Shown in pieces: positions 17,145-27,051 of a DNA stretch of 64,000 bases (positions are counted from its first letter, which is position 1; each line of letters begins with the position of its first letter). The DNA is from Flavobacterium alvei (GTDB lineage Bacteria; Bacteroidota; Bacteroidia; Flavobacteriales; Flavobacteriaceae). The position numbers were made by a program, and so were the translations under genes. The stretch covers positions 248,001-312,000 of the forward strand of contig NZ_PQVG01000005.1 in assembly GCF_002920895.1 (NCBI RefSeq). Reading direction: 5' to 3'. The notes below the pieces were generated by a model, which did no database searches, was not told the origin of the DNA, and worked only from the letters and a program-made list of their open reading frames with translations.

Positions 17145-19244
17145 TCAAAGCTGACCTGCAAATGGCAACCTGCGAAGTCGCTTACCAGTAGCAGCAAAAA
17201 TAGCATTACCCAAGGCAGCAGCTATAGGTGGCAAAGCTGGCTCACCCAAGCCTGTTGGGGCTTCATCAGATTCTACAAATTTCACTTCAATGTCCAAAGG
17301 AGCATCATACATGCGGAGAAAGTTGTAAGTATTGAAATTGGTTTCTTGTACAGCTCCATCGACAAAAGTAACTTTTGGAAACATGGCGTGGTTGATACCA
17401 TCTACAATAGCACCCTGAATTTGATTTTCGGCACCACTTAGGTTGATAACCCTACCGCAATAAACTGCACAATATACTTTTGTGACTCTTGGTTTTCCAT
17501 CTTCCAATTTTACTTCAACCACTTGGGCGGCATACGATCCAAAAGAAAACCATGTGGCAAAGCCTCTATAAACCCCATCAGGCGTTGTACCCCAATTGCT
17601 CATTTTAGCCACCAGTTCTACCACAGCCTTATACTTGGTTGGGTCATAACCTACTCGTCCTACTGGTGCGTCTTTTGCTTTTTTGAAGAAATCCAAACGA
17701 AATGCCACAGGGTCTTTTTTTAATTCCAGGCATATTTCGTCAAAAAAACTTTCAGCTACATAAGCCATTGTACAAGCACCTGGAGCACGCCACCAACCCG
17801 TAGGAGTGTTGCTATTAAATCCTTGACTATCTGAACGATAATTTACCATAGCGCCTGCCACATAACTATCACCCCTAATACCACGGCCAATCCCTACGGC
17901 CGACTGATGCCATGCCAAAAGTTCGTTTGCCGTAAGTGCTGCTCGATAACGGTACATTTCGGCTGGTCGATAGAAATCATTTTGCATATCATCTTCACGA
18001 GTCCACTGAACCTGAACAGGGCTTTGGGCGGCTGCTGAAACCAAAGCGGCTTCTACACCATTATCTGTCATAAGCTTGCGACCAAAACCGCCACCTTGCC
18101 TTGGCACTCCTACTGTGATATTATCTTTGTTGATACCTAATTTTTCAGCTACATCATTCCTTAATTGGTCTGGAACTTGGGTCGGCCCATACAATTCTAC
18201 TTTTCCATCTCTCACATCAGCAAAAAAATTGAGTGGTTCCATTTGGCAATGTGAAAGGGTAGGTATTTCATAATATACATCAAGTACTTTTGTTGCTTTT
18301 TGTTTTGCAATTTCTACATCTCCATCATTTCTGCCTACGGTGGTTGGTCCCTTTTCTAAAATTTCTTTAAAACCAGCAAAATGGTCTGATGAATTCTCCA
18401 GTTTTCCGGTAGTGTTCCATTGAATAACCAAAGCATCACGTCCTTTTTTTGCTGCCCAAGTAGATGTAGCTAAAACAGCTACCGAATTTTTGAGTTTAAT
18501 GACATTTTTAACGCCATTTACTTTCCGAGCCTTAGTATCATCTACATTGCCCAATGTTTTTCCATAAGCTGGGGAGCGAGCTATCATGGCAAACAACATT
18601 CCTTTTCTACGGGTATCTATCCCAAAGAGGGGCTTGCCAGTAACTATACTGTGAACATCAACATCGGTAATTCGTGTGCCTATGTATTTAAAATCTTTTG
18701 GGTCTTTTAAAGTGGGATTGGCTGGTATTTGCATTGTGACTGCTTTTGAAGCTAATTCTCCATAGCTCAATTTTTTTTCAGAACTTTTATGAATAACCAT
18801 TCCATCATCGGCGATACAATCTGCTGCTGACACACTCCATATTTGGGCAGCAGCATTTACAAACATTTCACGAGCAGCTGCACCCATTTTACGTAAATCT
18901 GCATATCGCCCTCTAATAGCGCCGCTACCACCTGCTGTCTGCCTTCCATACCTATTGTCCAAAGGCGCCAACTCTACTTCTATTTTCTTCCAATCTACAC
19001 CCAATTCTTCGGCAATTATAATTGGAAGTGAAGTTTTTACTCCTTGTCCGATTTCTGGGTTAGGAGCCATCAACACAATCTTGCCGTCAGGTTTTATCTT
19101 GATATAAATATTGGGCATATAATCAGCTAAAGCGGTAGAAGCATCATTTGTCTCAAAGCTGGGAAATACCAAACCGAAAAGTATTCCACCACCTGTTAGG
19201 GCGGAAACTTTTAAAAAATTTCTACGAGAATTCATAAAATCCAT
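17145..19244 (-). CDS. Molybdopterin-binding subunit of an exported aldehyde/isoquinoline-type hydroxylase
   Basis: 699 residues, large subunit of the xanthine oxidase family (IorB-like). The N-terminus carries a twin-arginine signal, SRRNFLKVSALTGGGILFG, so the folded enzyme with cofactor is exported by Tat. Mo-binding stretches include PNPEIGQGVKTSLPIIIAEELGVDW, GGSGAIRGR, QGGGFGRK and the C-terminal GLGEPALPPIAAALGNAIFAATGKRLRRLPF with the catalytic Glu. It oxidises an aldehyde or N-heterocycle with water as oxygen source; the substrate is unknown. It follows the 2Fe-2S gene by 2 bp. The start may be MDFM or MNSRR three codons later. Confidence 0.92.
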   Translation of the reverse strand: MDFMNSRRNFLKVSALTGGGILFGLVFPSFETNDASTALADYMPNIYIKIKPDGKIVLMAPNPEIGQGVKTSLPIIIAEELGVDWKKIEVELAPLDNRYGRQTAGGSGAIRGRYADLRKMGAAAREMFVNAAAQIWSVSAADCIADDGMVIHKSSEKKLSYGELASKAVTMQIPANPTLKDPKDFKYIGTRITDVDVHSIVTGKPLFGIDTRRKGMLFAMIARSPAYGKTLGNVDDTKARKVNGVKNVIKLKNSVAVLATSTWAAKKGRDALVIQWNTTGKLENSSDHFAGFKEILEKGPTTVGRNDGDVEIAKQKATKVLDVYYEIPTLSHCQMEPLNFFADVRDGKVELYGPTQVPDQLRNDVAEKLGINKDNITVGVPRQGGGFGRKLMTDNGVEAALVSAAAQSPVQVQWTREDDMQNDFYRPAEMYRYRAALTANELLAWHQSAVGIGRGIRGDSYVAGAMVNYRSDSQGFNSNTPTGWWRAPGACTMAYVAESFFDEICLELKKDPVAFRLDFFKKAKDAPVGRVGYDPTKYKAVVELVAKMSNWGTTPDGVYRGFATWFSFGSYAAQVVEVKLEDGKPRVTKVYCAVYCGRVINLSGAENQIQGAIVDGINHAMFPKVTFVDGAVQETNFNTYNFLRMYDAPLDIEVKFVESDEAPTGLGEPALPPIAAALGNAIFAATGKRLRRLPFAGQL

Positions 19245-19246
19245 AA

Positions 19247-19711
19247 CTATTTAGTATTTAATTTTTTAGCTGCTAAATGAATAGCTTTGCGAATCCTTAC
19301 TTGTGTACCACAACGGCAGATATTTGTCATTGCCTCGTCTATTTGCTGATCAGTAGGGTCTGGAGTGCTTTTAAGCAAAGTAGAAGCAGCCATTAATTGT
19401 CCCGATTGACAATAGCCACATTGCGAAACATCTAGTTCTTCCCAAGCCTTTTGAAGTGGGTGATCGCCATCTTCACTAAGTCCTTCTATGGTAACAACTT
19501 TTCTTTTACCTACTGCAGAAACGGGTAAAACACAAGAACGTAAAGCCTCACCATCGAGATCTACGGTACATGCGCCACATTGTGCCACACCACATCCGAA
19601 TTTAGTGCCTACCAAATTTAGATTATCTCGGAGAACCCATAATAAAGGGGTATCGTCATCAGCTTCCACCGACATTATTTTACCGTTGATAGAAAGAGAG
19701 TATTTTGCCAT
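19247..19711 (-). CDS. 2Fe-2S subunit of the Mo hydroxylase
   Basis: 154 residues, small subunit of the xanthine oxidase family (IorA/CoxS-like). The plant-ferredoxin-type cluster is held by C40, C45, C48 and C60 ([16 protein letters not shown]). The second cluster in the helical C-terminal domain uses C98, C101, C132 and C134 (QCGYCQSG and ICRCG). It passes electrons from the Mo site of its partner toward the cytochrome. It has no signal of its own and would be carried through Tat by the large subunit. It is the first gene of the leftward cluster; the next begins 2 bp later. Confidence 0.95.
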   Translation of the reverse strand: MAKYSLSINGKIMSVEADDDTPLLWVLRDNLNLVGTKFGCGVAQCGACTVDLDGEALRSCVLPVSAVGKRKVVTIEGLSEDGDHPLQKAWEELDVSQCGYCQSGQLMAASTLLKSTPDPTDQQIDEAMTNICRCGTQVRIRKAIHLAAKKLNTK

Positions 19712-19800
19712 ATTGTACTATTTTAAAAATTTATTTTTTATTGATAATAAAAAAAACATTGCTAAAATTAACCAATTATTATCATTTTACCTCATTATTC

Positions 19801-19818
19801 GCAAATTAATAAATTTGC
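19801..19818. repeat. Short inverted repeat GCAAATT-N4-AATTTGC
   Basis: 7-bp arms with a 4-nt centre, 90 bp upstream of the 2Fe-2S gene and between it and the guaB terminator. It could be an operator for the Mo-hydroxylase cluster, but it is AT-rich and may be chance. Confidence 0.35.
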
Positions 19819-19844
19819 AGAAATAACATTACATTACAATAATC

Positions 19845-19880
19845 AAAAAAGGTGCAAGAACTAAATCTTGCACCTTTTTT
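19845..19880 (-). terminator. guaB: guaB terminator
   Basis: 15-bp perfect stem (AAAAAAGGTGCAAGA / TCTTGCACCTTTTTT) with a 6-nt loop. It is symmetric in A and T runs and could work in both directions. It lies 20 bp after the guaB stop. Confidence 0.88.
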
Positions 19881-19900
19881 ATTTTAAGGATATACTATTT

Positions 19901-21373
19901 TTATCTCGAATAATTCGGGGCTTCTTTGGTAATCGTAACATTATGTGGATGACTTTCGGTAATTCCGCTAGAAGTAATACGAACAAAGCGTCCAGTATCT
20001 TGTAAAGTAGCAATATCTTTAGAGCCGCAATATCCCATTCCAGCACGAAGACCGCCAATGAATTGTTGCATACTTTCGTTCAATTCACCTTTATAAGGCA
20101 CTCGGCCTACGATTCCTTCTGGAACTAATTTCTTAACATCATCCTCAACGTCCTGAAAATAACGGTCTTTAGATCCTTCTTGCATCGCCTCAACAGAACC
20201 CATTCCTCGGTAAGACTTGAATTTTCTTCCTTCGAAAATGATGGTTTCTCCTGGAGATTCCATTGTTCCTGCTAAAAGTGAACCCAACATTACGCAATCA
20301 GCACCGGCAGCAATCGCTTTAGGAATATCTCCAGTGTAACGAATTCCACCATCAGCAATAACTGGAACTCCTGTTCCTTTTATAGCAGCAGCTACTTCAA
20401 GAACAGCAGAAAATTGTGGAAAACCAACACCAGCAACGATTCTTGTAGTACAAATAGAACCAGGTCCAATTCCTACTTTCACACCATCGGCACCATTTTC
20501 TACTAAATATTTAGCAGCTTCGGCAGTAGCGATATTTCCAACAATTACATCTAATTCTGGGAATTTGGCTTTCACGGCCTTCAATACATCTACCACACCT
20601 TTTGTATGTCCGTGAGCAGTATCGATAATTACGGCATCCACTCCTGCGTTTACTAAAGCTGTAGCTCTTTCGACAGCATCGGCAGTAACACCCAAAGCGG
20701 CTGCTACTCTCAAACGACCAAATTTATCTTTATTGGCGTTAGGTTTTTGAGTTAATTTAGTAATATCTCTAAACGTGATTAAACCAACCAACTCATTTTT
20801 AGCATTTATTACAGGAAGTTTTTCAATTTTATACCCTTGCAAAACTACTTCAGCTTCTTGAAGTGAAGTTCCTTCGGCAACAGTTACCAAGTTTTCACTG
20901 GTCATTATTTCGATGATAGGTCTTGCGTTATTTTTTTCGAAACGCAAATCTCTATTGGTTACAATTCCTTTTAGGATTCTATTCTCATCAACAATTGGAA
21001 TACCACCAATACCATATTCTTTCATAGCTGCTTTAGCATCAGCAACATTAGATGTCAAAGGCAAAGTAACAGGATCGATAATCATTCCCGATTCGGCACG
21101 TTTTACTTTACGAACTTTAGTAGCTTGTTGTTCGATAGTCATATTCTTGTGCAAAACTCCAATTCCTCCTTCTTGTGCCATAGCAATTGCCATATCACTT
21201 TCCGTAACGGTATCCATAGCTGCAGATACAATTGGAACATTAAGCGTAATATTTCTAGAAAATTTTGATTTAATACTTACTTCGCGAGGAAGTACATTAG
21301 AGTAATTTGGAACCAGCAATACATCATCGTAAGTTAAACCTTCACCGACAATTTTTGAATTATGTGCTATCAT
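19901..21373 (-). CDS. guaB: IMP dehydrogenase
   Basis: Rate-limiting step of GTP synthesis: IMP plus NAD+ gives XMP plus NADH. 490 residues, full length. The TIM barrel is interrupted by two CBS domains at about 97-145 and 157-207, which bind adenine and guanine nucleotides as allosteric effectors in relatives. The catalytic loop [15 protein letters not shown] places the nucleophile at C308. The flap ARG-type region reads GSKDRYFQ, and the C-terminus has [11 protein letters not shown] -7 element TATATTTG lies 31 bp upstream of the start and a strong terminator follows. Monocistronic and cytosolic. Confidence 0.97.
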   Translation of the reverse strand: MIAHNSKIVGEGLTYDDVLLVPNYSNVLPREVSIKSKFSRNITLNVPIVSAAMDTVTESDMAIAMAQEGGIGVLHKNMTIEQQATKVRKVKRAESGMIIDPVTLPLTSNVADAKAAMKEYGIGGIPIVDENRILKGIVTNRDLRFEKNNARPIIEIMTSENLVTVAEGTSLQEAEVVLQGYKIEKLPVINAKNELVGLITFRDITKLTQKPNANKDKFGRLRVAAALGVTADAVERATALVNAGVDAVIIDTAHGHTKGVVDVLKAVKAKFPELDVIVGNIATAEAAKYLVENGADGVKVGIGPGSICTTRIVAGVGFPQFSAVLEVAAAIKGTGVPVIADGGIRYTGDIPKAIAAGADCVMLGSLLAGTMESPGETIIFEGRKFKSYRGMGSVEAMQEGSKDRYFQDVEDDVKKLVPEGIVGRVPYKGELNESMQQFIGGLRAGMGYCGSKDIATLQDTGRFVRITSSGITESHPHNVTITKEAPNYSR

Positions 21374-21403
21374 TGCAATTTGAAGTTGTAGTTAAATTGC
21401 GTG

Positions 21404-21431
21404 CAAATATAGACAATCTTAAGGAAACAAA
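21404..21431 (-). promoter_or_regulatory. guaB: guaB promoter (-33 TTTG, -7 TATATTTG)
   Basis: On the minus strand TTTG at 21431-21428 and TATATTTG at 21411-21404, separated by 16 bp, slightly short of the 17-21 bp usual for Bacteroidota. The -7 element is exact. Confidence 0.6.
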
Positions 21432-21539
21432 CATCATTCATTTGCTATAAATGTTGTAAATTGCAGTACAATACTATTTTTAAGCCTATTTTGAATATTT
21501 TCTTTTATAAATCTTAAAAAGATTTTTGAAAAACACACC

Positions 21540-24041
21540 ATGGCACCATCAAACTATTCATTAAGAGGACTTTCTGACGCAGAAGTTACTCAATCCCGAG
21601 AAAAAAACGGTTTCAATTCATTAGACCATCAGGTTAAAAACCATTTTATCACTTCTCTAATCGAAATGATTAAAGAACCTATGTTTTTGCTGCTTTTGGT
21701 CGCCACGAGTATTTATTTTATAATGGGTGATTTTGCCGATGGAATTTTTATGACCGTTGCTATTATTTTGGTTTCAACCATTTCACTGTATCAAGAATCG
21801 AAAAGCAGAAATGCCATTGAAGAACTAAAAAAATTAACCCAACCCAAAAGTAAAGTCATCAGAAACGGAGAAATCATCGAAATTCCAAGTGAAGAAATTG
21901 TCTTGGGCGATTGCATTCAAACCGAAGAAGGTACTTTTATTCCTGCTGATGGTTTTATCATTTATTCGAATGATTTTTCGGTAAATGAATCCATTCTTAC
22001 AGGTGAATCTTTGGCTGTTTTTAAAAATGAAAAAGCCGAAATGAATACCGTTTTTCAAGGAACGATTGTATCCAGTGGTTTGGCAATTTGCAAAGTTACT
22101 GCCATTGGCAATCAAACTCAACTGGGAAAAATCGGCAAAAGCCTTGAATCAATCTCTGAAGAAAAAACGCCATTGCAACTACAAATCGCAAATTTTGTAA
22201 AGAAAATGTCAATTATTGGCTTAGTAATTTTCGGCATTGTTTGGGCAATAAATTTCTATAATTCTAGAGTTCTTTTAGACAGTTTACTAAAAGCTCTTAC
22301 TCTAGCGATGAGCATAATTCCAGAGGAAATTCCAGTTGCATTTTCGACTTTTATGGCTTTGGGAGCTTGGAGATTAATGAAAATGGGAATCATAGTAAAA
22401 CACACCAAAACAGTTGAAACCCTTGGAAGTGCCACAGTAATTTGCACCGATAAAACAGGAACTATAACTGAAAACAAAATGAGTTTGGCTCAATTATACC
22501 TCTTTTCAACCAATCAATTAATAACAACAAAAGAACACTATAACGAAGCCGAACAAGAACTAATAAGTCTGTCGATGTGGGCTAGCGAACCAATTCCGTT
22601 TGATGGGATGGAAATAGCGCTACACGAAAGTTATTCAAAATCGACACTAAATGACGAAAGACCTCATTATAAATTAATACACGAATATCCTTTGAGTGGC
22701 AAGCCGCCAATGATGACTCATATTTTTGAAAATAAAACGGGAAATAGAATTATTGCAGCCAAAGGAGCTACAGAAGCATTGATAGCCTGCTCTAACCTTT
22801 CGAAAGACCAAATACAAAGAATCAATGAAGCAAATGAAGCGATGTCGAAGGAAGGTTTTAGAGTGTTAGCAGTTGGTGTTTCTCTCTATTCAGGCAAAGA
22901 ATTTCCAAAAACGCAACAGGAATTTGCATTCGAATTTAAAGGATTGGTTGCTTTTTACGATCCTCCAAAAGCCAACATCAAAAAAGTTTTCGACACTTTT
23001 TATAAAGCTGGAATTCAGGTGAAAATTGTCACCGGTGACAATGCTACAACTACTTCAACTATTGCCAAACAAATTGGATTTAAAAATCCCGAAAACACAC
23101 TAAATGGCGATGAATTAATGACAATTAACGAAGCTTCTTTGAAGGAAAAAGTTATGGAAACTACGATTTTTACCAGGATGTTTCCCGAAGCCAAACTAAA
23201 AATCATTCAAGCATTAAAAGAAAATAATCAAATTGTAGCCATGACCGGCGATGGTGTAAACGACGGTCCAGCCTTAAAATCAGCTCATATTGGGATTGCT
23301 ATGGGTAAAAAAGGTACTGAAATTGCCAAACAAGCCGCCAATCTCATCTTGATTGATGATGATTTGTCAAAAATGACTGACGCTATTGCAATGGGTCGAA
23401 AAATCTACATTAACCTTAAAAAAGCCATACAATACATCATTTCTATTCACATTCCTATTGTACTGATTGTGTTCATCCCATTGGTTTTAGGATGGATTTA
23501 TCCCAATATTTTCTCGCCAGTACACATTATTTTTCTGGAAATAATTATGGGGCCAACTTGTTCTATAATTTATGAAAATGAACCAATGGAATCTAATTTG
23601 ATGCTTGAAAAACCACGTCCGCTAACCAATACATTTTTTAATCTAAAGGAAATAACGATTAGTATTATTCAAGGACTTGCAATCACTTTGGGACTTTTAT
23701 TTGTCTATCAACACTGTGTTCAAGAAAATGCTTCAGAAAGCGTGACTAGAACTTTTGTTTTTCTGACTTTAATTGCTTCGAATGTATTCTTAACATTAGC
23801 CAATCGCTCCTTTTATTATTCGATATTTACAACCATTCGATACAAAAACAACTTGGTTTTAGTAATCATTGGAGCTACAATTAGTATTACAAGTTTATTG
23901 TTGGTAGTCCCATTTTTTTCTGAATTCTTTATGTTTGAAGCGCTATCAATTGGGCAAATAGGCTTGAGTATTTTGGTTGGATTTGTATCGGTAATGTGGT
24001 TAGAAATCTATAAAATATTCAAGCGTAGCATTCGAGAATAA
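21540..24041 (+). CDS. Cation-transporting P-type ATPase (P2, calcium-pump-like)
   Basis: 833 residues. The actuator motif TGES appears as LTGESLAV, the phosphorylated Asp304 lies in CTDKTGTITENK, and the hinge reads TGDGVNDGPALKSAHIGIAMG. The membrane part has four helices before and six after the catalytic loop. The M4 helix reads AMSIIPEEIPVAF, like the PEGLP motif of Ca2+ pumps with Glu retained. The N-terminal cation ATPase domain starts LRGLSDAEVTQSREKNGFNSL. It probably exports Ca2+ or another divalent cation from the cytosol; ion choice is inference. It stands alone, convergent with the DUF5723 gene, whose stop is 7 bp away. Confidence 0.9.
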   Translation: MAPSNYSLRGLSDAEVTQSREKNGFNSLDHQVKNHFITSLIEMIKEPMFLLLLVATSIYFIMGDFADGIFMTVAIILVSTISLYQESKSRNAIEELKKLTQPKSKVIRNGEIIEIPSEEIVLGDCIQTEEGTFIPADGFIIYSNDFSVNESILTGESLAVFKNEKAEMNTVFQGTIVSSGLAICKVTAIGNQTQLGKIGKSLESISEEKTPLQLQIANFVKKMSIIGLVIFGIVWAINFYNSRVLLDSLLKALTLAMSIIPEEIPVAFSTFMALGAWRLMKMGIIVKHTKTVETLGSATVICTDKTGTITENKMSLAQLYLFSTNQLITTKEHYNEAEQELISLSMWASEPIPFDGMEIALHESYSKSTLNDERPHYKLIHEYPLSGKPPMMTHIFENKTGNRIIAAKGATEALIACSNLSKDQIQRINEANEAMSKEGFRVLAVGVSLYSGKEFPKTQQEFAFEFKGLVAFYDPPKANIKKVFDTFYKAGIQVKIVTGDNATTTSTIAKQIGFKNPENTLNGDELMTINEASLKEKVMETTIFTRMFPEAKLKIIQALKENNQIVAMTGDGVNDGPALKSAHIGIAMGKKGTEIAKQAANLILIDDDLSKMTDAIAMGRKIYINLKKAIQYIISIHIPIVLIVFIPLVLGWIYPNIFSPVHIIFLEIIMGPTCSIIYENEPMESNLMLEKPRPLTNTFFNLKEITISIIQGLAITLGLLFVYQHCVQENASESVTRTFVFLTLIASNVFLTLANRSFYYSIFTTIRYKNNLVLVIIGATISITSLLLVVPFFSEFFMFEALSIGQIGLSILVGFVSVMWLEIYKIFKRSIRE

Positions 24042-24048
24042 TCAAGAT

Positions 24049-25437
24049 TTAATCGAATGTATTTTTATCAGGAAAAATAATATTCAATCCCATTTGAAAT
24101 CCCAAACTACGTGCTTTGCTAATGTCTTTGTATTCTAAAAGATTGTCGGCAAGGATATAAAAATTGACTTTCCCGATGGTTGTTGACAATCCTAAGCCAA
24201 TATTTTTGGCTGAAAATGAATCAACCGTATAAGTAGCTTTCATTTCTAATGACTCGAAAATTTGTCTTCTATAATAAGCAGTCAAAGCCATAAGAGGCGT
24301 TCTAGGCGTTGTCATAGCAAACAATTGGGCTCCAACAGAATTGGCATACTTAATTTTATTTCCACCTGAACAATTGCAATCCGAACTTCTACCATCTCCA
24401 AAAGAATATTGAATCGAAGAATTGAATTTCAGCGGTCGCCAAGTAGTATACTTAGTATGCAAAGTATCTAATGGAATGGCGTCATTAAATTCATCTAAGA
24501 TATCATTTGAATTGCCAAGCACAAAATCTGGAGTTAAACCTACGTAATTATAATATCCTTTATAGCGATAACTTTCGATTTCTTTAGTGTGTTTTATAAA
24601 ACCAATATCTATTAAACTTGCCGTAAATTGAAGATTTTCTTTGGGATAATAAGTAAATCCTAAATCTAAACCCAAACCTAGATTTCCTCCCAGCAGCGTT
24701 TTTTTCATAATATCACTTTGAGCATTTCCTGAATAATTTTCGAGATAATTGGTCAAACCTGAAGTGTTTACTAATCCATTAGCTGAGATAACCTGGTCGT
24801 AAACATTATTTGTTCCTTGAATGGTATAAAAATAGCCTGAATTTTTAGTAGAAGATACATTAAAAATACTGGAATATATCTTTCCGCGAACGCCTAAAAT
24901 TAAATTCTCGTTTACTTTTTTATGATAACCCAGATGAAAAACCGAAAGTAATTCGCCTCTTGCATTCAAATCGCCCATGTCAAAAACTTTACCCAAATAA
25001 TCTTTGTTTCCGTCTAAGGCTAGAATAGCATAATCTTTGGGCATATAAGTCAAAACGTCCATTTCTTGATACATTCCGAAGGAGAAATAAGAGCTCTCCT
25101 GCCAATCACCCAATTTAAAACCACCACTAAAAACTTCTAGTTGCTCATTCAAAGTAACCTTATCATTCCTTGAAGTTGAAAACACAACATTTCTTAACTT
25201 GGTATTAAAATCAACTCCATTATTAGCAAACAAATCATAAACTGAAAAACTGCTTGAACCCACATTTGCAGAAAATCCAGACAACAAAGGAATACCAACA
25301 AACCAATTGTAATTCACATCCGAACCCGGATTTGTCAACATAGATTGAGGCACAGAAGTAAAATTATATAAAAGTTGCTTGTTTTGCGAAAAACAACTCA
25401 TAGAAATTAATATAATAAATAAGCTGATTTTTCTCAT
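24049..25437 (-). CDS. DUF5723-family outer-membrane protein
   Basis: 462 residues with a Sec signal ending SCFSQ. The mature N-terminus LLYNFTSVPQSMLTNPGSDVNYNWFVGIPLLSGFSANVGSS matches my memory of the DUF5723 family, predicted beta-barrels related to the PorV/FadL-like group in Bacteroidota. It has many alternating aromatic strands and the final strand ends in INIIFPDK. Its start codon overlaps the stop of the preceding lipoprotein gene (ATGA), so the two are translationally coupled and probably act together at the outer membrane. No function has been assigned to the family that I can name. Confidence 0.82.
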   Translation of the reverse strand: MRKISLFIILISMSCFSQNKQLLYNFTSVPQSMLTNPGSDVNYNWFVGIPLLSGFSANVGSSSFSVYDLFANNGVDFNTKLRNVVFSTSRNDKVTLNEQLEVFSGGFKLGDWQESSYFSFGMYQEMDVLTYMPKDYAILALDGNKDYLGKVFDMGDLNARGELLSVFHLGYHKKVNENLILGVRGKIYSSIFNVSSTKNSGYFYTIQGTNNVYDQVISANGLVNTSGLTNYLENYSGNAQSDIMKKTLLGGNLGLGLDLGFTYYPKENLQFTASLIDIGFIKHTKEIESYRYKGYYNYVGLTPDFVLGNSNDILDEFNDAIPLDTLHTKYTTWRPLKFNSSIQYSFGDGRSSDCNCSGGNKIKYANSVGAQLFAMTTPRTPLMALTAYYRRQIFESLEMKATYTVDSFSAKNIGLGLSTTIGKVNFYILADNLLEYKDISKARSLGFQMGLNIIFPDKNTFD

Positions 25438-25970
25438 TGCCCCAAAAAGTAAATTGTAGCACTTGAACGCATTTTCAAATTCCCCACACTAGCATCAGTA
25501 AGCGGCGTTCCAGGTAACATCGTAATAACAAATGCCACTTTTTTAGTCTTTATTAATATGTCTAGTTTGGTGTTCTCAAATATTTCTGTCTTTGATATTA
25601 CAATTGGCGAACCACTATTAGCAGGTACAAAAAACGGGATAGTATAAAGCTTACTATTATTATCATCAAGCAAATAAAAGTTAACATTATAAGCTCTATT
25701 TATAGTGTTATTAAATTCAAAAAACAGATCAACTCTACTTAAATTTTTAGAAAAATCAACATCGCTAAAAACATCAAAATCCATCACATCTCCAACCAGA
25801 GATTGCTCTACTCCACCAACAACAAATTGATTAGCCTTAATATCAAAAGCAGCCAAATTTGCTACTGCAATGGGTTCTAATTTCAAATCATTAACTTGCT
25901 CAAAATCTAAATCGCTTGAACAGGATAAGAAAAAAACAGATAAGAAAGTTATTCTTAAAAATTTATTCAT
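25434..25970 (-). CDS. Hypothetical lipoprotein coupled to the DUF5723 gene
   Basis: 178 residues from the chosen ATG at 25970 (MNKFLRITFL), where a clean lipoprotein leader ends in FFLSC with Cys18. A longer frame reaches 26015 but would add 15 polar residues before the signal. The rest is beta-rich with no motif I recognise (FDIKANQFVVGG, VDLFFEFNNTINRAYNVNFYLLDD). The stop overlaps the DUF5723 start by 4 bp. The envelope location and the coupling suggest that it partners the barrel. Family unknown. Confidence 0.75.
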   Translation of the reverse strand: MNKFLRITFLSVFFLSCSSDLDFEQVNDLKLEPIAVANLAAFDIKANQFVVGGVEQSLVGDVMDFDVFSDVDFSKNLSRVDLFFEFNNTINRAYNVNFYLLDDNNSKLYTIPFFVPANSGSPIVISKTEIFENTKLDILIKTKKVAFVITMLPGTPLTDASVGNLKMRSSATIYFLGQ

Positions 25971-26027
25971 AATAGTAATGTATTTGTAAATTACATTTTC
26001 AACAAAAATATTCATTTTTTATTATTT

Positions 26028-26891
26028 TCAATGATAGGTCTTGAATATTTTTGTAGCTTCATTATAAGCACTTTCAAAGCTCATAGCGCTTAAATTGGTG
26101 TTGGCTTTTTTGGAATTACAATAAGACAACAATTTCTCAGTAGGCATATTACCCGTTAAAACATCTCTTGCCATCGGGCAACCTCCAAAACCTTGGATAG
26201 CACCGTCAAAACGACGGCAACCCGAATTATAAGCAGCATCCATTTTTTCAAACCATTTGTCGGGCGTGGTGTGCAAATGAGCTCCAAATTCAATAGTCGT
26301 ATATTTCGGGATTAAATGTGAAAATAAATATTGGATGGCTTCTGGTGTTGAGCTGCCAACAGTATCGGAAAGCGAAAGAATTTTTACCCCCATAGTAGCT
26401 AACTTTTCAGTCCATTCACTTACGATTTCCAAATTCCATGGATCGCCATAAGGATTACCAAATCCCATCGAAAGATAGGCAACAACTTCTTTATTGGTCT
26501 TATCCGCAATATCTAAAATTTCTTCTAAGGTTACTAATGATTCAGCAATGGTTTTGTGTGTATTCCGCATTTGAAAATTCTCTGAAATCGAGAATGGAAA
26601 CCCCAAATATTGAATTGGTTGGTGCTGAGAAGCGGTAATTGCTCCTTGAGTATTGGCAATGATGGCCAATAATTTACTTTCTGTTTGGGATAAATCTAAT
26701 CGTGCCAAAACCTCGGCAGTATCTTGCATTTGCGGAATGGCTTTGGGCGAAACAAAACTTCCAAAATCTATGGTATCAAAACCCACTCGGAGCAACGATT
26801 GAATGTAAGCCACTTTTCGATCCGTAGGAATAAATGCTTTTATGCCTTGCATAGCATCTCTTGGACATTCGATGATTTTTATTGTTTCCAT
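26028..26891 (-). CDS. mvaB: Hydroxymethylglutaryl-CoA lyase
   Basis: Splits HMG-CoA into acetoacetate and acetyl-CoA, the last step of leucine breakdown. 287 residues from ATG 26891 (METIKIIECPRDAMQGI). A TIM-barrel aldolase of the HMGL family: ECPRD with the catalytic Arg, metal ligands in GAHLHTTPD (two His), and the mobile cysteine C238 in GFGGCPMARDVLTGN. An upstream codon at 26912 is ruled out because the promoter element TATCTTTG lies between. No other leucine-catabolism genes are in the window. Cytosolic. Confidence 0.93.
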   Translation of the reverse strand: METIKIIECPRDAMQGIKAFIPTDRKVAYIQSLLRVGFDTIDFGSFVSPKAIPQMQDTAEVLARLDLSQTESKLLAIIANTQGAITASQHQPIQYLGFPFSISENFQMRNTHKTIAESLVTLEEILDIADKTNKEVVAYLSMGFGNPYGDPWNLEIVSEWTEKLATMGVKILSLSDTVGSSTPEAIQYLFSHLIPKYTTIEFGAHLHTTPDKWFEKMDAAYNSGCRRFDGAIQGFGGCPMARDVLTGNMPTEKLLSYCNSKKANTNLSAMSFESAYNEATKIFKTYH

Positions 26892-26898
26892 AGAAATC

Positions 26899-26906
26899 CA
26901 AAGATA
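26899..26906 (-). promoter_or_regulatory. mvaB: Bacteroidota -7 element (TATCTTTG)
   Basis: Exact TAnnTTTG, only 7 bp before the ATG at 26891, so the transcript would be leaderless or nearly so. Confidence 0.6.
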
Positions 26907-26998
26907 AGGCAAAATCAGATTTCAGGAAATCGTTTTTCATTAATTTTTTGAATGCTACAATAATCTCAATTTTCAGAATAGAAGCATTATATTTTCAT

Positions 26999-27027
26999 AA
27001 AAAAAGCCCCGAACTAATCGGGGCTTT
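26999..27027 (-). terminator. rpsT: rpsT terminator
   Basis: 10-bp perfect stem (AAAGCCCCGA / TCGGGGCTTT) with a 5-nt loop, followed on the minus strand by seven T residues. It lies 25 bp after the rpsT stop. Confidence 0.88.
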
Positions 27028-27051
27028 CTATATATTAACTAATTGCAAATA

